64,000 nucleotides of DNA from positions 2,972,001-3,036,000 of the forward strand of contig CP134226.1 in NCBI GenBank assembly GCA_031655335.1, in the 5' to 3' direction. The notes under the pieces are model-generated. The model was not told the DNA's origin, ran no database searches, and worked only from the letters and a program-made list of their open reading frames with translations. The translations under genes and the position numbers were made by a program. Positions 8,516 through 16,613 of the stretch are shown here, piece by piece. Positions within the stretch are counted from its first letter, which is position 1; every line of letters starts with the position of its first letter. Origin of the DNA: Thalassospiraceae bacterium LMO-SO8 (GTDB lineage Bacteria > Pseudomonadota > Alphaproteobacteria > Rhodospirillales > Casp-alpha2).

Positions 8516-8728
8516 ATGGAAATGCGGCATTTCGTAGTGGAGACCAAGGGCGGTCTGCTCGCCGACGATTTCCATGACAAGGAAGCGGCGAAGGTTCTCT
8601 GTGGCCAGGCGAATTTTTCCGCATTGGTGATGGGTGATAAGCCGGCACCCTACATCAAGGCGACTAAAGTTTCTGATTCCGCGCCTTGGAACGACGAGCT
8701 CGGTATCGTAACGTCCAGGCGTGGGTAG
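8516..8728 (+). CDS. small hypothetical protein
   Basis: 70 aa starting MEMRHFVVETKGG, acidic and soluble. ATG at 8516 or 8522; no clear ribosome binding site. No family recognised. The 8398-8515 gap before it repeats the string CATAGACGAATA seen at the end of the zinc-ribbon gene, a small local duplication. Confidence 0.4.
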   Translation: MEMRHFVVETKGGLLADDFHDKEAAKVLCGQANFSALVMGDKPAPYIKATKVSDSAPWNDELGIVTSRRG

Positions 8729-8785
8729 TTACGCATGCCGTCTTGAGGCGCGAAAACCGTTCAACAGGATGATCGGGCCCTCTCA

Positions 8786-9238
8786 ATGACTAATGATCTG
8801 AAACATATTGCCGTCATCGGTTCTAGAGGGTTCGCAAATCCAGGGGCTGTCCGGACGTTTGTGGCAGCATTGCCAAAAGACACCGTGGTCGTCTCCGGTG
8901 CGGCCCGGGGCGTCGACATCTGGGCCGAAGAAGCAGCGGAGGCTGCGGGCATAGCGACCCTGATCTTTCATGCCGACTGGGATAGGCTTGGCCGGCGTGC
9001 CGGCCCGATCCGAAACGAGCAGATCATCGCTGCCGCTGACGAGGTCGTGGCCTTTTGGGACGGGACAAGCCGCGGCACCTTGAATGCGGTATATCTGGCG
9101 ACCGAAAAGGGCATCCCGATTCGAGTTCTCGATGCGGCCGGCCGGGACGCGCCCATCGGGACCGTGCTTGAAGCCGCGAGTGCATTGGGCGTGATTGACG
9201 CGCTGATGAAAGCCCGAGGCAAGAACGCAGATATGTGA
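8786..9238 (+). CDS. SLOG-superfamily (DUF2493/YspA-like) nucleotide-binding protein
   Basis: 150 aa with the Rossmann-like SLOG pattern: HIAVIGSRGF at the N-terminus, VVSGAARGVDIWAEEAA as the glycine-rich loop with following helix, then DRLGRRAGPIRNEQI and VVAFWDGTSRGT. This matches DUF2493 proteins, a SLOG branch related to DprA and lonely-guy enzymes and thought to bind nucleotides or their derivatives. Such genes are frequent on mobile elements, sometimes near defence genes; no effector partner is seen here. It stands alone between small hypothetical genes. Confidence 0.8.
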   Translation: MTNDLKHIAVIGSRGFANPGAVRTFVAALPKDTVVVSGAARGVDIWAEEAAEAAGIATLIFHADWDRLGRRAGPIRNEQIIAAADEVVAFWDGTSRGTLNAVYLATEKGIPIRVLDAAGRDAPIGTVLEAASALGVIDALMKARGKNADM

Positions 9239-9295
9239 CCAAAACGGGCATCTCGATCGTCCATCCTGTCGCAGATAGATGGAGGTATACCGACC

Positions 9296-9511
9296 GTGGG
9301 AAGCACTGTGTACTGGCTCGGAACCTTGGCGCTGGCCGTGTGGACCGGCATCTCGGCTGATAATTTCGGCACAGGGTTCCTGGTCTGGATATTTTTCATC
9401 ATCATTGGTGGGGCATTCACGGCCGCGACAGCCCGGCCCGTAGCTACACTGTTTGGGTTGGTCCTGGGAATCTCGCTATTTCGTGGAGATGATGATTGCG
9501 GAGGCGAATAG
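9296..9511 (+). CDS. small two-helix membrane protein
   Basis: 71 aa from a GTG at 9296, chosen because GGAGGT lies eight bases upstream. Two hydrophobic segments (about residues 4-20 and 29-60, the latter long) with a polar acidic tail DDDCGGE. No family recognised. It ends just before the left end of the IS3 remnant. Confidence 0.5.
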   Translation: MGSTVYWLGTLALAVWTGISADNFGTGFLVWIFFIIIGGAFTAATARPVATLFGLVLGISLFRGDDDCGGE

Positions 9512-9580
9512 TCGATGACCTGAGCCCCGATTTCCCCACCATTATAAGGAAGAATACATCGTCCCTGAGAGGAGATGGAC

Positions 9581-10476
9581 ATGAAGGCATCTAGGTTCAG
9601 CGAAGAGCAGATCATAGCCATTCTGCGCGATCAGGAGGCGGGTCAGAAAACGGTGGATGTGTGCCGGCGGCACGGTATCTCGGAAGCAACGTTCTACAAG
9701 TGGAAGTCGAAGTACGGTGGCCTGGAGGTATCGGATGCCAAGCGCCTTCAGGCGCTGTCGGCGGAACGCCGCCGGTTAGGCTACCGGCGTCTGCATGTGA
9801 TGTTGTCGAGGGAAGGTCTGCATATGAACCACAAGAAGCTGCGTCGTCGGAAGGTCTTCAGGTGCGCCGCCGGGGCGGCCGTAAGCGGACCCTGGGCACA
9901 CGGTCTCCCATTCTCCTGCCCCAGGGGCCGAACCAACGCTGGTCGCTGGACTTTGTGTCGGACGCGCTGAACGACGGGCGACGCTTCCGCATTCTCTGCG
10001 TCGTCGACGGCTTCACGCGAGAATGCCTCTGCCTGGTCGCCGATACGTCGCTGTCCGGCACCCGCGTGGCGCGGGAGTTGGACGCCATCATCGGCCGACG
10101 CGGCACGCCGCTGATCGTAGTCAGCGACAACGGCACCGAGCTGACCGGCATGGCGATCCTGAAGTGGTCGCAGGATCGCCGGATCGACTGGCATTACATC
10201 GCGCCGGGCAAGTCGCAACAGAACGGCCTCGTCGAAAGCTTCAACGGGGGGCCGCTTGACGAATGCCTGAACGAGACGCTGTTCGCCTCCCTGCCGCACG
10301 CCTGGGACGTCCTGGCAGCCTGAAAGTTTGATTACAACCACCACCGGCCGTACTCCGCCCACGGCGAGGTGACGCCGCTCGAGTTCGCCGAAAAAGCCGA
10401 TAGGGGGCATGCCCCCTATCGGCTTGAACACAACGCTCGCACAGGGCAACATTTTGAAACCGGACTGTCCCTCTGA
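9581..10476 (+). pseudogene. IS3-family transposase remnant (OrfA-OrfB, deleted and frameshifted)
   Basis: It begins as an IS3 OrfA ([18 protein letters not shown], helix-turn-helix with [16 protein letters not shown]), then jumps after DAKRL straight into the middle of OrfB ([18 protein letters not shown]), so the end of OrfA and the start of OrfB are lost. After MNHKKL near 9840 the frame shifts; the DDE catalytic part continues in another frame with [26 protein letters not shown] and [12 protein letters not shown] at 10321 replaces the usual Trp codon in the VLAAW motif, and the tail runs to 10476. It cannot encode an active transposase. Confidence 0.85.
10394..10425. repeat. perfect 32-bp palindrome inside the dead IS3 transposase
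   Basis: Bases 10394-10425 are self-complementary around the centre CATG (10408-10411), with G5/C5 blocks. It lies in the region that should encode the transposase C-terminus. It could be a terminator-like hairpin or the trace of a small palindromic insertion; no T run follows. Confidence 0.6.
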
Positions 10477-10482
10477 CTGGAG

Positions 10483-10490
10483 GGAAGACG
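10483..10490. repeat. 8-bp target site duplication, left copy
   Basis: GGAAGACG directly before the left terminal repeat of the IS1595 element; the same 8 bases follow its right end at 12620-12627. Confidence 0.85.
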
Positions 10491-10598
10491 GGGAACTATC
10501 TGGTTGACGTACCATACGAGTCGAGGATATGAAAATGGCCGACAGGCCGGCGCCCACTGATGAGATTGAGGTGACCCCCGAGATGATCGAGGCGGGGG

Positions 10599-11165
10599 TC
10601 ATTCCCCTTTACGCTTATCATCCCGAGGTGGGTGTTTCCGACGAGGAGACGGTGAGGCAGATTTTTTTGAGGATGCTGCTGGCGGCGCGGACTCGGTTAG
10701 CTTCCTAATAAGCGCCCTGCGGTGCATTTCTGGCGTTAGCGTTTCAGTGCAGGCGCTCAGCTTGCCAAGATAAAAGGACAGGCCGTCGTCACCGGACTTA
10801 TAGTCGGGGAATTTTGCCAGGAGTTTTTTTATTTCTTCGTGGTCAAAGTGCATCCACTCCTTGGAGTGGGCAAACTCGTTGCGAATGTCGCGGACAATAT
10901 GAAGGTCCCTTTGGAGCCACGCAGGAATAGCGCCAAGCGCATATGCAATATCGATCTTTGCCGAGAAGCTTCCCAGCGGCCCATACCCGGTGAATAGCTT
11001 TTCGCGAAGGCGTTTTGAGAGGTTGGGCATACATAGGAACAAAAGGTTTGATAGATTTTCCTCAATGTTGGACGCCACCCATATCGCGTGAGCAGCGTGG
11101 CCGTTGCGGCCAAGATCGAGTAGAATCTTGGCGATATCCTCTTGGGAGTGTTCCTTCGTAGCCAT
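10599..11165 (-). CDS. MltR-like protein, IS1595 passenger gene
   Basis: 188 aa from the ATG at 11165; no good ribosome binding site, but the homologous core begins shortly after. GYGPLGSFSAKIDIAYALG and LHIVRDIRNEFAHS match the MltR (mannitol operon repressor-like) family, whose members have a compact all-helical fold and no classical DNA-binding domain. A basic Ser/Pro/Lys tail closes the protein. Its start codon faces, and overlaps by two bases, that of the plus-strand 52-aa frame. Such genes are known cargo in alphaproteobacterial insertion elements; what it gives the element is unknown. Confidence 0.7.
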   Translation of the reverse strand: MATKEHSQEDIAKILLDLGRNGHAAHAIWVASNIEENLSNLLFLCMPNLSKRLREKLFTGYGPLGSFSAKIDIAYALGAIPAWLQRDLHIVRDIRNEFAHSKEWMHFDHEEIKKLLAKFPDYKSGDDGLSFYLGKLSACTETLTPEMHRRALIRKLTESAPPAASSKKSASPSPRRKHPPRDDKRKGE

Positions 11166-11322
11166 GTCGAGTTCCCAATCAAACGAAGATCGTCGCGACG
11201 ATCTTCTGCTGCGCCTCCTAAAGACGCCCCCGCAACCACGCCCCAAGCGTGAGCGGGAAAAGCCAGCCAACAAGGCTGGAAAAACCAAAGGTGGCAGCCG
11301 CCGCCAGTCTAGCAAGGACTAG
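11164..11322 (+). CDS. 52-aa basic protein, divergent from the MltR-like gene
   Basis: The ATG at 11164 overlaps the start of the MltR-like gene on the other strand. The product is short and basic with a helical DRRDDLLLRLLKTPP motif and a Lys/Pro-rich tail. I recall similar short proteins near transposons in alphaproteobacteria but cannot name a family. No strong ribosome binding site. Confidence 0.45.
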   Translation: MSSSQSNEDRRDDLLLRLLKTPPQPRPKREREKPANKAGKTKGGSRRQSSKD

Positions 11323-11332
11323 CTAGGTTTCC

Positions 11333-11437
11333 CTAGCAGGGCCCGGGTTTTGAACGTTTGTGTGGTTTCACACGAACGGTTTTAGGCCCGGGCTTTTTGC
11401 CCTCGCGGACCTTACGAACAACCTTTTTACAGGACAT
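11333..11437 (-). CDS. 34-aa lysine/proline-rich microprotein in the IS1595 element
   Basis: ATG at 11437 with GGAGAG upstream, TAG at 11333-11335. It encodes 34 residues with two near-repeats, GKKPGPKTVRV and HKRSKPGPC, and Cys near both ends. It sits between the transposase and the MltR-like gene, same strand as both. The clear start signal and non-random composition suggest a real gene. The DNA contains inverted CCCGGG blocks from the repeated PGP codons. Confidence 0.5.
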   Translation of the reverse strand: MSCKKVVRKVREGKKPGPKTVRVKPHKRSKPGPC

Positions 11438-11624
11438 ATCGCTCTCCATTTTCTGTGCGGAGTTGAAGCCCCGCGCTCCTGGGGCACCATTACCCCGCTC
11501 TCTCATTCAGGGTTGGTGTTCAGGAGTGAAAAAAGAGGCGGCGGCCGCCTATCGGAATGGTGGCTTACGGCTCTACTCAGAGTCGAGTCTTTTGCGCCAG
11601 CGTATGAAGGCGCGAGCCTTCTGC

Positions 11625-12551
11625 TTAAGCGTTCGCGGCTTCACAAGGTTGGGCGTACATCAAACGCTTTCCCTTGGCGCCCTTCAACAGCGCGTCGGCC
11701 CGCTCGCCACCGGTAACGTCACGATGGTTGTAACGGAAGTCGAACTCCGCGAGGTAGCGGTGCAAGTGGGCTTCGCTCACGTTATGGAACGAGCCCATGA
11801 TGCCGCGCTTGAGGATGGCGAAGTAGCTTTCGACCGTGTTGGTTGACCAAAAGTGGCCGCGCACATATTCGCCCCGGCTGTGATTGACCGTACCGTGACC
11901 TTTGAACTCGCCGCCGATCTTCGGATAGACGCCGCTTTCGTCGGTCATGAGGTAGCTATCACGGCTGGCGTGTTTGACGATCATGGGGCGCAGCGTCTTA
12001 GCGTTGACGTTGGTCACATGAAAGGACCGGACTTCACCGCCACGCTCGACCAGTGAGAACACGGCCTGTTTCTTCGGCGGCTCGCCGTAGGCTTTGTTCT
12101 TGGCCTTACCGCCGACATAGGTTTCATCAGCTTCAACGACCTTGTTGGAGCCACCCACGGGACCGGGGTTCGGATTGAAGGCGCACTCGCGCAAACGGTG
12201 GAAAAGGAACCAGGCCGTTTCGTAGGTGCAGCCCAACATACGCTCAAGCTGCTTGGCGCTCATGCCCTTCTTGGAGGAAGCCATCAGTTGAGCGGCCAGC
12301 ACCCACTTACACAGCGGGATTTTGCTGCGCTCCATGACGGTGCCGACAGTGACCGTGAAGGGCTTGCGGCAGTCCTTGCACTTGTGGACGCCCGGACGGG
12401 TGCTTTTGCCCATCAGCTTGGTAATGCGGCTGGCGTCGTGGGTGCCGCAACGCGGGCAAGTGGGGCCGTTCGGCCACAGCAGGGTTTCGAGGTGTTCCCG
12501 CGCCGCGTCGTCATCGTGGTAGATGGGGCTTGTGAGATCGACTTTAGACAT
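11625..12551 (-). CDS. IS1595-family (ISXO2-like) transposase
   Basis: 308 aa, intact. An N-terminal zinc ribbon (CPRC and CKDC) is followed by the IS1595 core: PFTVTVGTVMERSKIP, the first catalytic Asp in VVEADETYVGGKAK, the second in YLMTDESGVY, and the third catalytic position in the HLHRYLAEFDFRYNHR region (Asn/Glu in this family). Cut-and-paste or copy movement with 8-bp duplications is typical. It reads leftward from the right end of the element. Confidence 0.92.
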   Translation of the reverse strand: MSKVDLTSPIYHDDDAAREHLETLLWPNGPTCPRCGTHDASRITKLMGKSTRPGVHKCKDCRKPFTVTVGTVMERSKIPLCKWVLAAQLMASSKKGMSAKQLERMLGCTYETAWFLFHRLRECAFNPNPGPVGGSNKVVEADETYVGGKAKNKAYGEPPKKQAVFSLVERGGEVRSFHVTNVNAKTLRPMIVKHASRDSYLMTDESGVYPKIGGEFKGHGTVNHSRGEYVRGHFWSTNTVESYFAILKRGIMGSFHNVSEAHLHRYLAEFDFRYNHRDVTGGERADALLKGAKGKRLMYAQPCEAANA

Positions 12552-12619
12552 GACTTCAACTCCAAAACGTTGAAGCCATATTAGATAATCACCCGTGGTA
12601 CGTCAACCAGATAGTTCCC

Positions 12620-12627
12620 GGAAGACG
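12620..12627. repeat. 8-bp target site duplication, right copy
   Basis: GGAAGACG directly after the right terminal repeat, identical to 10483-10490. Confidence 0.85.
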
Positions 12628-12787
12628 GGCCTCAGGTCAGGAAGTCGGTAAAACTCTGATGCCCGCTCGGTTCTTCCTACGAATTTTACTGCTGCTACCC
12701 CGCCACCTTTGTCGCAAATGTAATACAGACATCGCCGAAATCGGCAGATAGCCTTTTCCAACCACGTTATTGGGTGGAGATAAGGTT

Positions 12788-14539
12788 ATGAAACCAGCAG
12801 ACGATAATTTTCTGCGACCTAAAATGGGTCGCTACGATGAAGCGGAAGAACGCAGGTGGGAGCGATTGTTGTCGAGGAAACGACGCAAGGGCGGCACCGC
12901 CCCTCTCCAAGCTACGAAGGGCCTGCGACGAAAGACGATCGCGCCGTTGCTCAGTGATCGCGCCTTGCGGACACGTATCCAGGTCGCGACAAACCGGTAC
13001 GATGCTGCCGGGCGGGAAGTTATTGTAAAGGCGACCAAAGGCCCGCCTAAGACAATCGCGGGTATTCGGATCCTGGTCCGATATATCTCCCGGACAGATG
13101 CGGCAGGTCTTTCGGGTACTGGGCGTGAGCCGGTCAAGTTGTTCAACGGTTACGGCGTTGAGATCCCTGTCGATAGCGTGGACGGTGAACTTGACGCCTG
13201 GAGATTGAAGGGTAATCGAGAAAATTTATCAAAGGCTGCGCGGAAATTGTGGCGCGATGGAGATATTGGTGCGTTCCGTGCGCTGGAGCACCGTAAACGA
13301 TATCGGAATATCCAAGCTTGGCACTTTGTTTGGTCTATACAATGTGACCGACCGCATAAAGAAACCTATTTGTCCTTTCAATTGGCGGTTTCTGCGGCAG
13401 TCGGAACTATGTTCACCGACAAAGGCCATCAATGCCTGTGGGCCATTCATCTCGATAGAAAAGACCGCATCCACGCACATATCGTGGTGGAGGCGCTATC
13501 TTCTTACGGTCAACGTATCCGCTGTGACCTGCATGGCGACTATCTCTACTCAATGCGGGTTGAGTTCGCTAGAGAGCTTCGAATTAGTGGCCTGGGGTTC
13601 ATTGCAACACGGCGGGAAGATGACAATTTTCTTCGCCGTCATATCTTGGTCGGTGATGAACAGCTTCGGAACGACAATAGCATTTCCCAGGCTAACACAG
13701 GAGGCGGTGATCTCACGAAGCGAGCACCTCAGTGGTGGAGAGATTTTGGGGAAGAGGTGCTCGAGAACTGGCAACAATTAGGTAACTCTGGCTCTGTGTT
13801 CTTCAGGGAACTTAAGTCATCGAAGCTTGCCCACAGAATCATGCAACGGCGCATTAAGCTCGATAAAGAGGCCCTCCCGATCCGGTTTCACGCATTGTAT
13901 GAGACTTTTTTGGAAGGTTATGAAAACCCAATTGATGCGGTTTCATTGTGGGTGCGCTTGGCGCAAGAAGGTGGAAAGCGTGACGAAGCGGAAAATGTCA
14001 TTCATCCAAACCGAAATCTGGCTATTTGGTATCTGTTGAACAAGCCTGAAACCTTCGGAAGATTGATCGATGGGCAGGGGTGGCCCCGAGCCAAGAAGGC
14101 TCTGAAACGATTTCTCCGCGAGGTTTCATTGCCGATTGTTTATGAAGAGCTAACGCAAGGTTCTCAACTTCGCGATCTCGCTCCGGAACCAGAAGGGCGC
14201 CAGTTAAAGCGCGTAAGGCGGGACCGCCGCCGCCTCAGTTCCAGTGTTCATCGGCTTGCCCGGATAGCCGATGAGCGTGGATATCCGAAAGAGGTTGTCG
14301 ACGATATCAAGCTTCGCCTGCGCGATGATATGAAAGAGTTCCAAATTGGAGATGATGCGATGAAGTGGGTCGTGCCGCGTCCGGCTCCAGTAAGCAGGTT
14401 GCCACTGCCTCAAGTGGATGACCGGCAAGATAACGATGCAGATTTGGGGCTTAGTGTCACAAAGCCTGTCAGCAGCCAATTGAACGACAAACGGAAACAG
14501 CCCCCGAAAACCCGATCTCGGGGAGGACATTCGATATAG
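12788..14539 (+). CDS. VirD2-like relaxase (MOBP-type) of the mobilizable element
   Basis: 583 aa from the ATG at 12788, with GGAG nine bases upstream; an upstream TTG is less likely. A basic N-terminus leads to RILVRYISR (Y99 is a candidate nicking Tyr). The metal-binding motif is H221-x-D223 then H229-x-H231 (AIHLDRKDRIHAHIVVEA), followed by the typical FIATRRED stretch near 271-278. It should nick the element at an origin of transfer and lead the strand into a recipient. No coupling protein or mating-pair genes lie nearby, so it must use machinery supplied in trans. The C-terminal 300 residues are charged and unassigned. Confidence 0.75.
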   Translation: MKPADDNFLRPKMGRYDEAEERRWERLLSRKRRKGGTAPLQATKGLRRKTIAPLLSDRALRTRIQVATNRYDAAGREVIVKATKGPPKTIAGIRILVRYISRTDAAGLSGTGREPVKLFNGYGVEIPVDSVDGELDAWRLKGNRENLSKAARKLWRDGDIGAFRALEHRKRYRNIQAWHFVWSIQCDRPHKETYLSFQLAVSAAVGTMFTDKGHQCLWAIHLDRKDRIHAHIVVEALSSYGQRIRCDLHGDYLYSMRVEFARELRISGLGFIATRREDDNFLRRHILVGDEQLRNDNSISQANTGGGDLTKRAPQWWRDFGEEVLENWQQLGNSGSVFFRELKSSKLAHRIMQRRIKLDKEALPIRFHALYETFLEGYENPIDAVSLWVRLAQEGGKRDEAENVIHPNRNLAIWYLLNKPETFGRLIDGQGWPRAKKALKRFLREVSLPIVYEELTQGSQLRDLAPEPEGRQLKRVRRDRRRLSSSVHRLARIADERGYPKEVVDDIKLRLRDDMKEFQIGDDAMKWVVPRPAPVSRLPLPQVDDRQDNDADLGLSVTKPVSSQLNDKRKQPPKTRSRGGHSI

Positions 14540-14566
14540 ACGCCAATGTATCGAAGTGGAAGTGAG

Positions 14567-14595
14567 CAGGGCGGCCATCGGCCGCCCTGTGCTTC
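14567..14595 (+). terminator. hairpin after the relaxase gene, probable terminator
   Basis: A 10-bp perfect GC stem (14567-14576 with 14580-14589), three-base loop, then a weak T-rich tail. It lies between the convergent relaxase and relaxosome-like genes. Confidence 0.5.
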
Positions 14596-14619
14596 TGTGT
14601 AGGCATGGTTCATTGGCCC

Positions 14620-14982
14620 TTACCTAAATTTGCGGCCTGACGCTAAAAGGCTCTCAACATTACGAAGGAAGGCGCGGGCTAGATCAAATAAGCTCGACAA
14701 ATGATAGGGGGCTATTTTCTCAACGCCCCGTGAGTGTGCGGACTCTAGCTCCTGAAGCATCCGGCGGAGCTGAGATTTCTGATCCTCGATTTCCCTCGTT
14801 ACCCGGACATCTGCCAAGTCTATCGGCGCCAATATCCGTTCTGCCAAGTCCAACATCGCGGCTCTGGCGAATTGGCTCAGGAATGGAATGCCCTCGTGAG
14901 CCATGGCCGAGTGAATGATTTCATCTTGGGCGAGCGATACTCGGATACAGATGGTCTTCTCTTTAGGTTGGCTTAGGACCAT
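14620..14982 (-). CDS. small ribbon-helix-helix-like relaxosome protein (MobC-like), tentative
   Basis: 120 aa from the ATG at 14982, preceded by GGAGGG; the in-frame ATG at 15003 has no such site. KEKTICIRVSLAQDEII followed by a helix-turn-helix-like FLSQFARAAMLDLAERI resembles the ribbon-helix-helix domains of MobC-type accessory proteins; a coiled-coil (about residues 60-90) follows. It converges on the relaxase gene. The MobC role is inferred from fold and place. Confidence 0.5.
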   Translation of the reverse strand: MVLSQPKEKTICIRVSLAQDEIIHSAMAHEGIPFLSQFARAAMLDLAERILAPIDLADVRVTREIEDQKSQLRRMLQELESAHSRGVEKIAPYHLSSLFDLARAFLRNVESLLASGRKFR

Positions 14983-15128
14983 CGTTCCCTCCATTGATTG
15001 CACTGGACGAAGTGCCAGACATCAGCGGATGAAGGTGAAACGCAGGTTCGCATCAAGATGCAGTCAGCTTTCCAATCCCTATCCCTTCTCACGTCGGGTA
15101 GGCAGATCGCAGCCGACCCATAAGCGCG

Positions 15129-15176
15129 TGAGTTTAACGGTCGATTGATTGCAAGAGCTTGAGGGAGATTGCAGGA
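15129..15176 (+). repeat. 48-bp perfect inverted repeat, left copy
   Basis: The exact reverse complement of 17933-17980. It lies in the non-coding gap between the MobC-like gene and the excisionase-like gene. Together the copies enclose the excisionase, FseA-like and integrase genes (about 2.85 kb). Confidence 0.95.
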
Positions 15177-15282
15177 GTGAGAAACTAGGGATAACGCGGC
15201 GACTCCCGGACAATGGAGGGGATGGTAGGTGATTGCGGGAGCTTGTTGTTGTCTGATTCCCCAAAGATGATCCGAAGTATCA

Positions 15283-15612
15283 TTAAGACGGTGATACATG
15301 GCCGTTTCCCCGCTCATCAAATAAGTCGCTTAAGTCGACCCCAGAACCACAGTCAGCAGTGTTCGCTTTGAAGCCCTCTTCGAGCATCCATTCGTATAAG
15401 TGGAGCCGCAAGTAGCGAACGGCTCGATGTCCAGCGGGTCGAAAGTACTTGGGGCCGTTTCCGATTGATCGCATGGTTACTAAAGACGCGATCGGCGTGC
15501 TGGTGATTTCAGACGCCTCTTTCGTATCAGCAGCGCCAAGAAGCCAATCTACTCTGGTCGAAAGCAACTCCTTGAACGTTGGAATTGAGTTTTTAGAAAC
15601 CTTGTTCGGCAT
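15283..15612 (-). CDS. excisionase / AlpA-like recombination directionality factor (RdfS-like)
   Basis: 109 aa from the ATG at 15612 with an excellent AAAGGAGG site. The central part (STPIASLVTMRSIGNGPKYF, then RYLRLHLYEWM) fits the winged-helix MerR/AlpA type of excisionase, where an HTH reads GDGPxY and a helix ending in W. Such proteins bend the attachment site and switch the integrase towards excision. It is last in the minus-strand set integrase, FseA-like, excisionase, the expected order for an element control module. Its target sites are not identified. Confidence 0.65.
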   Translation of the reverse strand: MPNKVSKNSIPTFKELLSTRVDWLLGAADTKEASEITSTPIASLVTMRSIGNGPKYFRPAGHRAVRYLRLHLYEWMLEEGFKANTADCGSGVDLSDLFDERGNGHVSPS

Positions 15613-15697
15613 TTTTAGCCTCCTTTAGATGTTGAACGGAGGCCATGTTGGGAAATGATTACCTGAGTCGGCAGGGAGAAATTTTTGCAGAATTTTG

Positions 15698-16612
15698 TCA
15701 ATGATCAGCGGAAGACAATATGTCCTTATAGCCTCCGTCGATGAGTTCGGTAGCCCGTTTCAATCTGTATTTGAACCAATTTTTGAGCCGACAGTCGGGG
15801 TCGTTCCATAGCTCTTCTATTGCCTCTTCGCCCAAGATTGATTCGGCGATCTGCCGTCTTGAAGCGCCTTCTCGAATCCCGTCATAGACTCTAAGGCACT
15901 CGACATGCCTTTTACGGTTAGCAATAACGCCAGAGGGATCGTCTGCTGGTTCATTGTCGTCATCGTCCCCTAGGTATCGAATTAACCTCCGGCGGACGGC
16001 TTCAGCTTGTTTGCTTTGGGAGTTGGAGCGTATCTCAGCGCGGGTAATAGAAAGGGGAATTCTTTCGCCAAAGAAATAATGAGGATATCCGCGCTTTCTG
16101 GTAACGACGTGCGCGACCCCAGCCTTGAACAGCGTCTTAACATGGGCTCTAAAATAAGGGATGGGATACTGCTTCCGACGGTCTCGAGAAGTTGGAGTGC
16201 TGGCTTTAAGTTCAACGGAAGCCTTGTTAGCTTGAGGGCTCCAAAAAGCGTTCACTTCGTCGCCCCGCAAGCAGTAGTCCTGGTACTCCATAAGGCCCCA
16301 TTTTTGCTCTATCGCATTCTTAATTGAGGATGCTCTATCTCTGAGCTTTTCCCAGCGAGCTGTTGCCCGGGTTAAAGAAATACGTCGACCCATTTGGGCG
16401 AGAGAAGAAATTGAACATAGTTTTCGTTCAACGTCCTGCTTCGCAATATACTCCTTATAGAAAAGATCGTAGTCCGTCTGATACTCAGTATTTCGGCGGA
16501 GGTACTCCCACGCTATTCCGGTATCAGGCAGGAAGTGGACATAAAGGTAGGTTGGGTGAAGGGCCCAATAACAGCCAAAAAAATCATCCGGTGAACTTTT
16601 CTTCCACGCCAT
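15698..16612 (-). CDS. FseA-like transcriptional activator (DUF6499 + DUF2285)
   Basis: 304 aa starting one base after the integrase stop. The N-terminus has the DUF6499 pattern (GIAWEYLRRNTEYQTDY) and the C-terminus a DUF2285 domain (ECLRVYDGIREGASRRQIAE through LIDGGYKDIL). In the Mesorhizobium loti ICE R7A, a DUF6499-DUF2285 protein, FseA, made by ribosomal frameshifting from two genes, activates the excisionase gene rdfS and is blocked by the antiactivator QseM. Here the two domains lie in one continuous frame and an excisionase-like gene follows, so an FseA/RdfS-type switch is likely. The middle segment (about 60-190) is charged and unassigned. Confidence 0.7.
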   Translation of the reverse strand: MAWKKSSPDDFFGCYWALHPTYLYVHFLPDTGIAWEYLRRNTEYQTDYDLFYKEYIAKQDVERKLCSISSLAQMGRRISLTRATARWEKLRDRASSIKNAIEQKWGLMEYQDYCLRGDEVNAFWSPQANKASVELKASTPTSRDRRKQYPIPYFRAHVKTLFKAGVAHVVTRKRGYPHYFFGERIPLSITRAEIRSNSQSKQAEAVRRRLIRYLGDDDDNEPADDPSGVIANRKRHVECLRVYDGIREGASRRQIAESILGEEAIEELWNDPDCRLKNWFKYRLKRATELIDGGYKDILSSADH

Positions 16613-16613
16613 A

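Larger units (their letters stand above)
10491..12619 (-). mobile_element. IS1595-family insertion element carrying passenger genes (2129 bp)
   Basis: Terminal inverted repeats of about 24 bp (GGGAACTATCTGGTTGACGT at 10491 and its inverse ending at 12619) are flanked by an identical 8-bp duplication, the length known for IS1595. It contains the transposase plus three other small genes. Removing it restores the right end of the IS3 element, so it is the younger insertion. Confidence 0.85.
9516..12639 (+). mobile_element. decayed IS3-family element, interrupted by an IS1595-family insertion
   Basis: Left end TGACCTGAGCCCCGATTTCC at 9516; right end is the imperfect inverted copy finishing at 12639 (reads TGACCTGAGGCCCGTCTTCC on the minus strand). 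Between them lies an IS3-type transposase remnant and, near its right end, the complete IS1595 element. No clear target duplication flanks the IS3 ends, in line with age. Confidence 0.75.

Noticed and set aside
8786-9238. A full anti-phage defence system around the SLOG protein
   Set aside because: No effector, nuclease or cyclic-nucleotide synthase gene lies beside it; the gene alone does not support a system.
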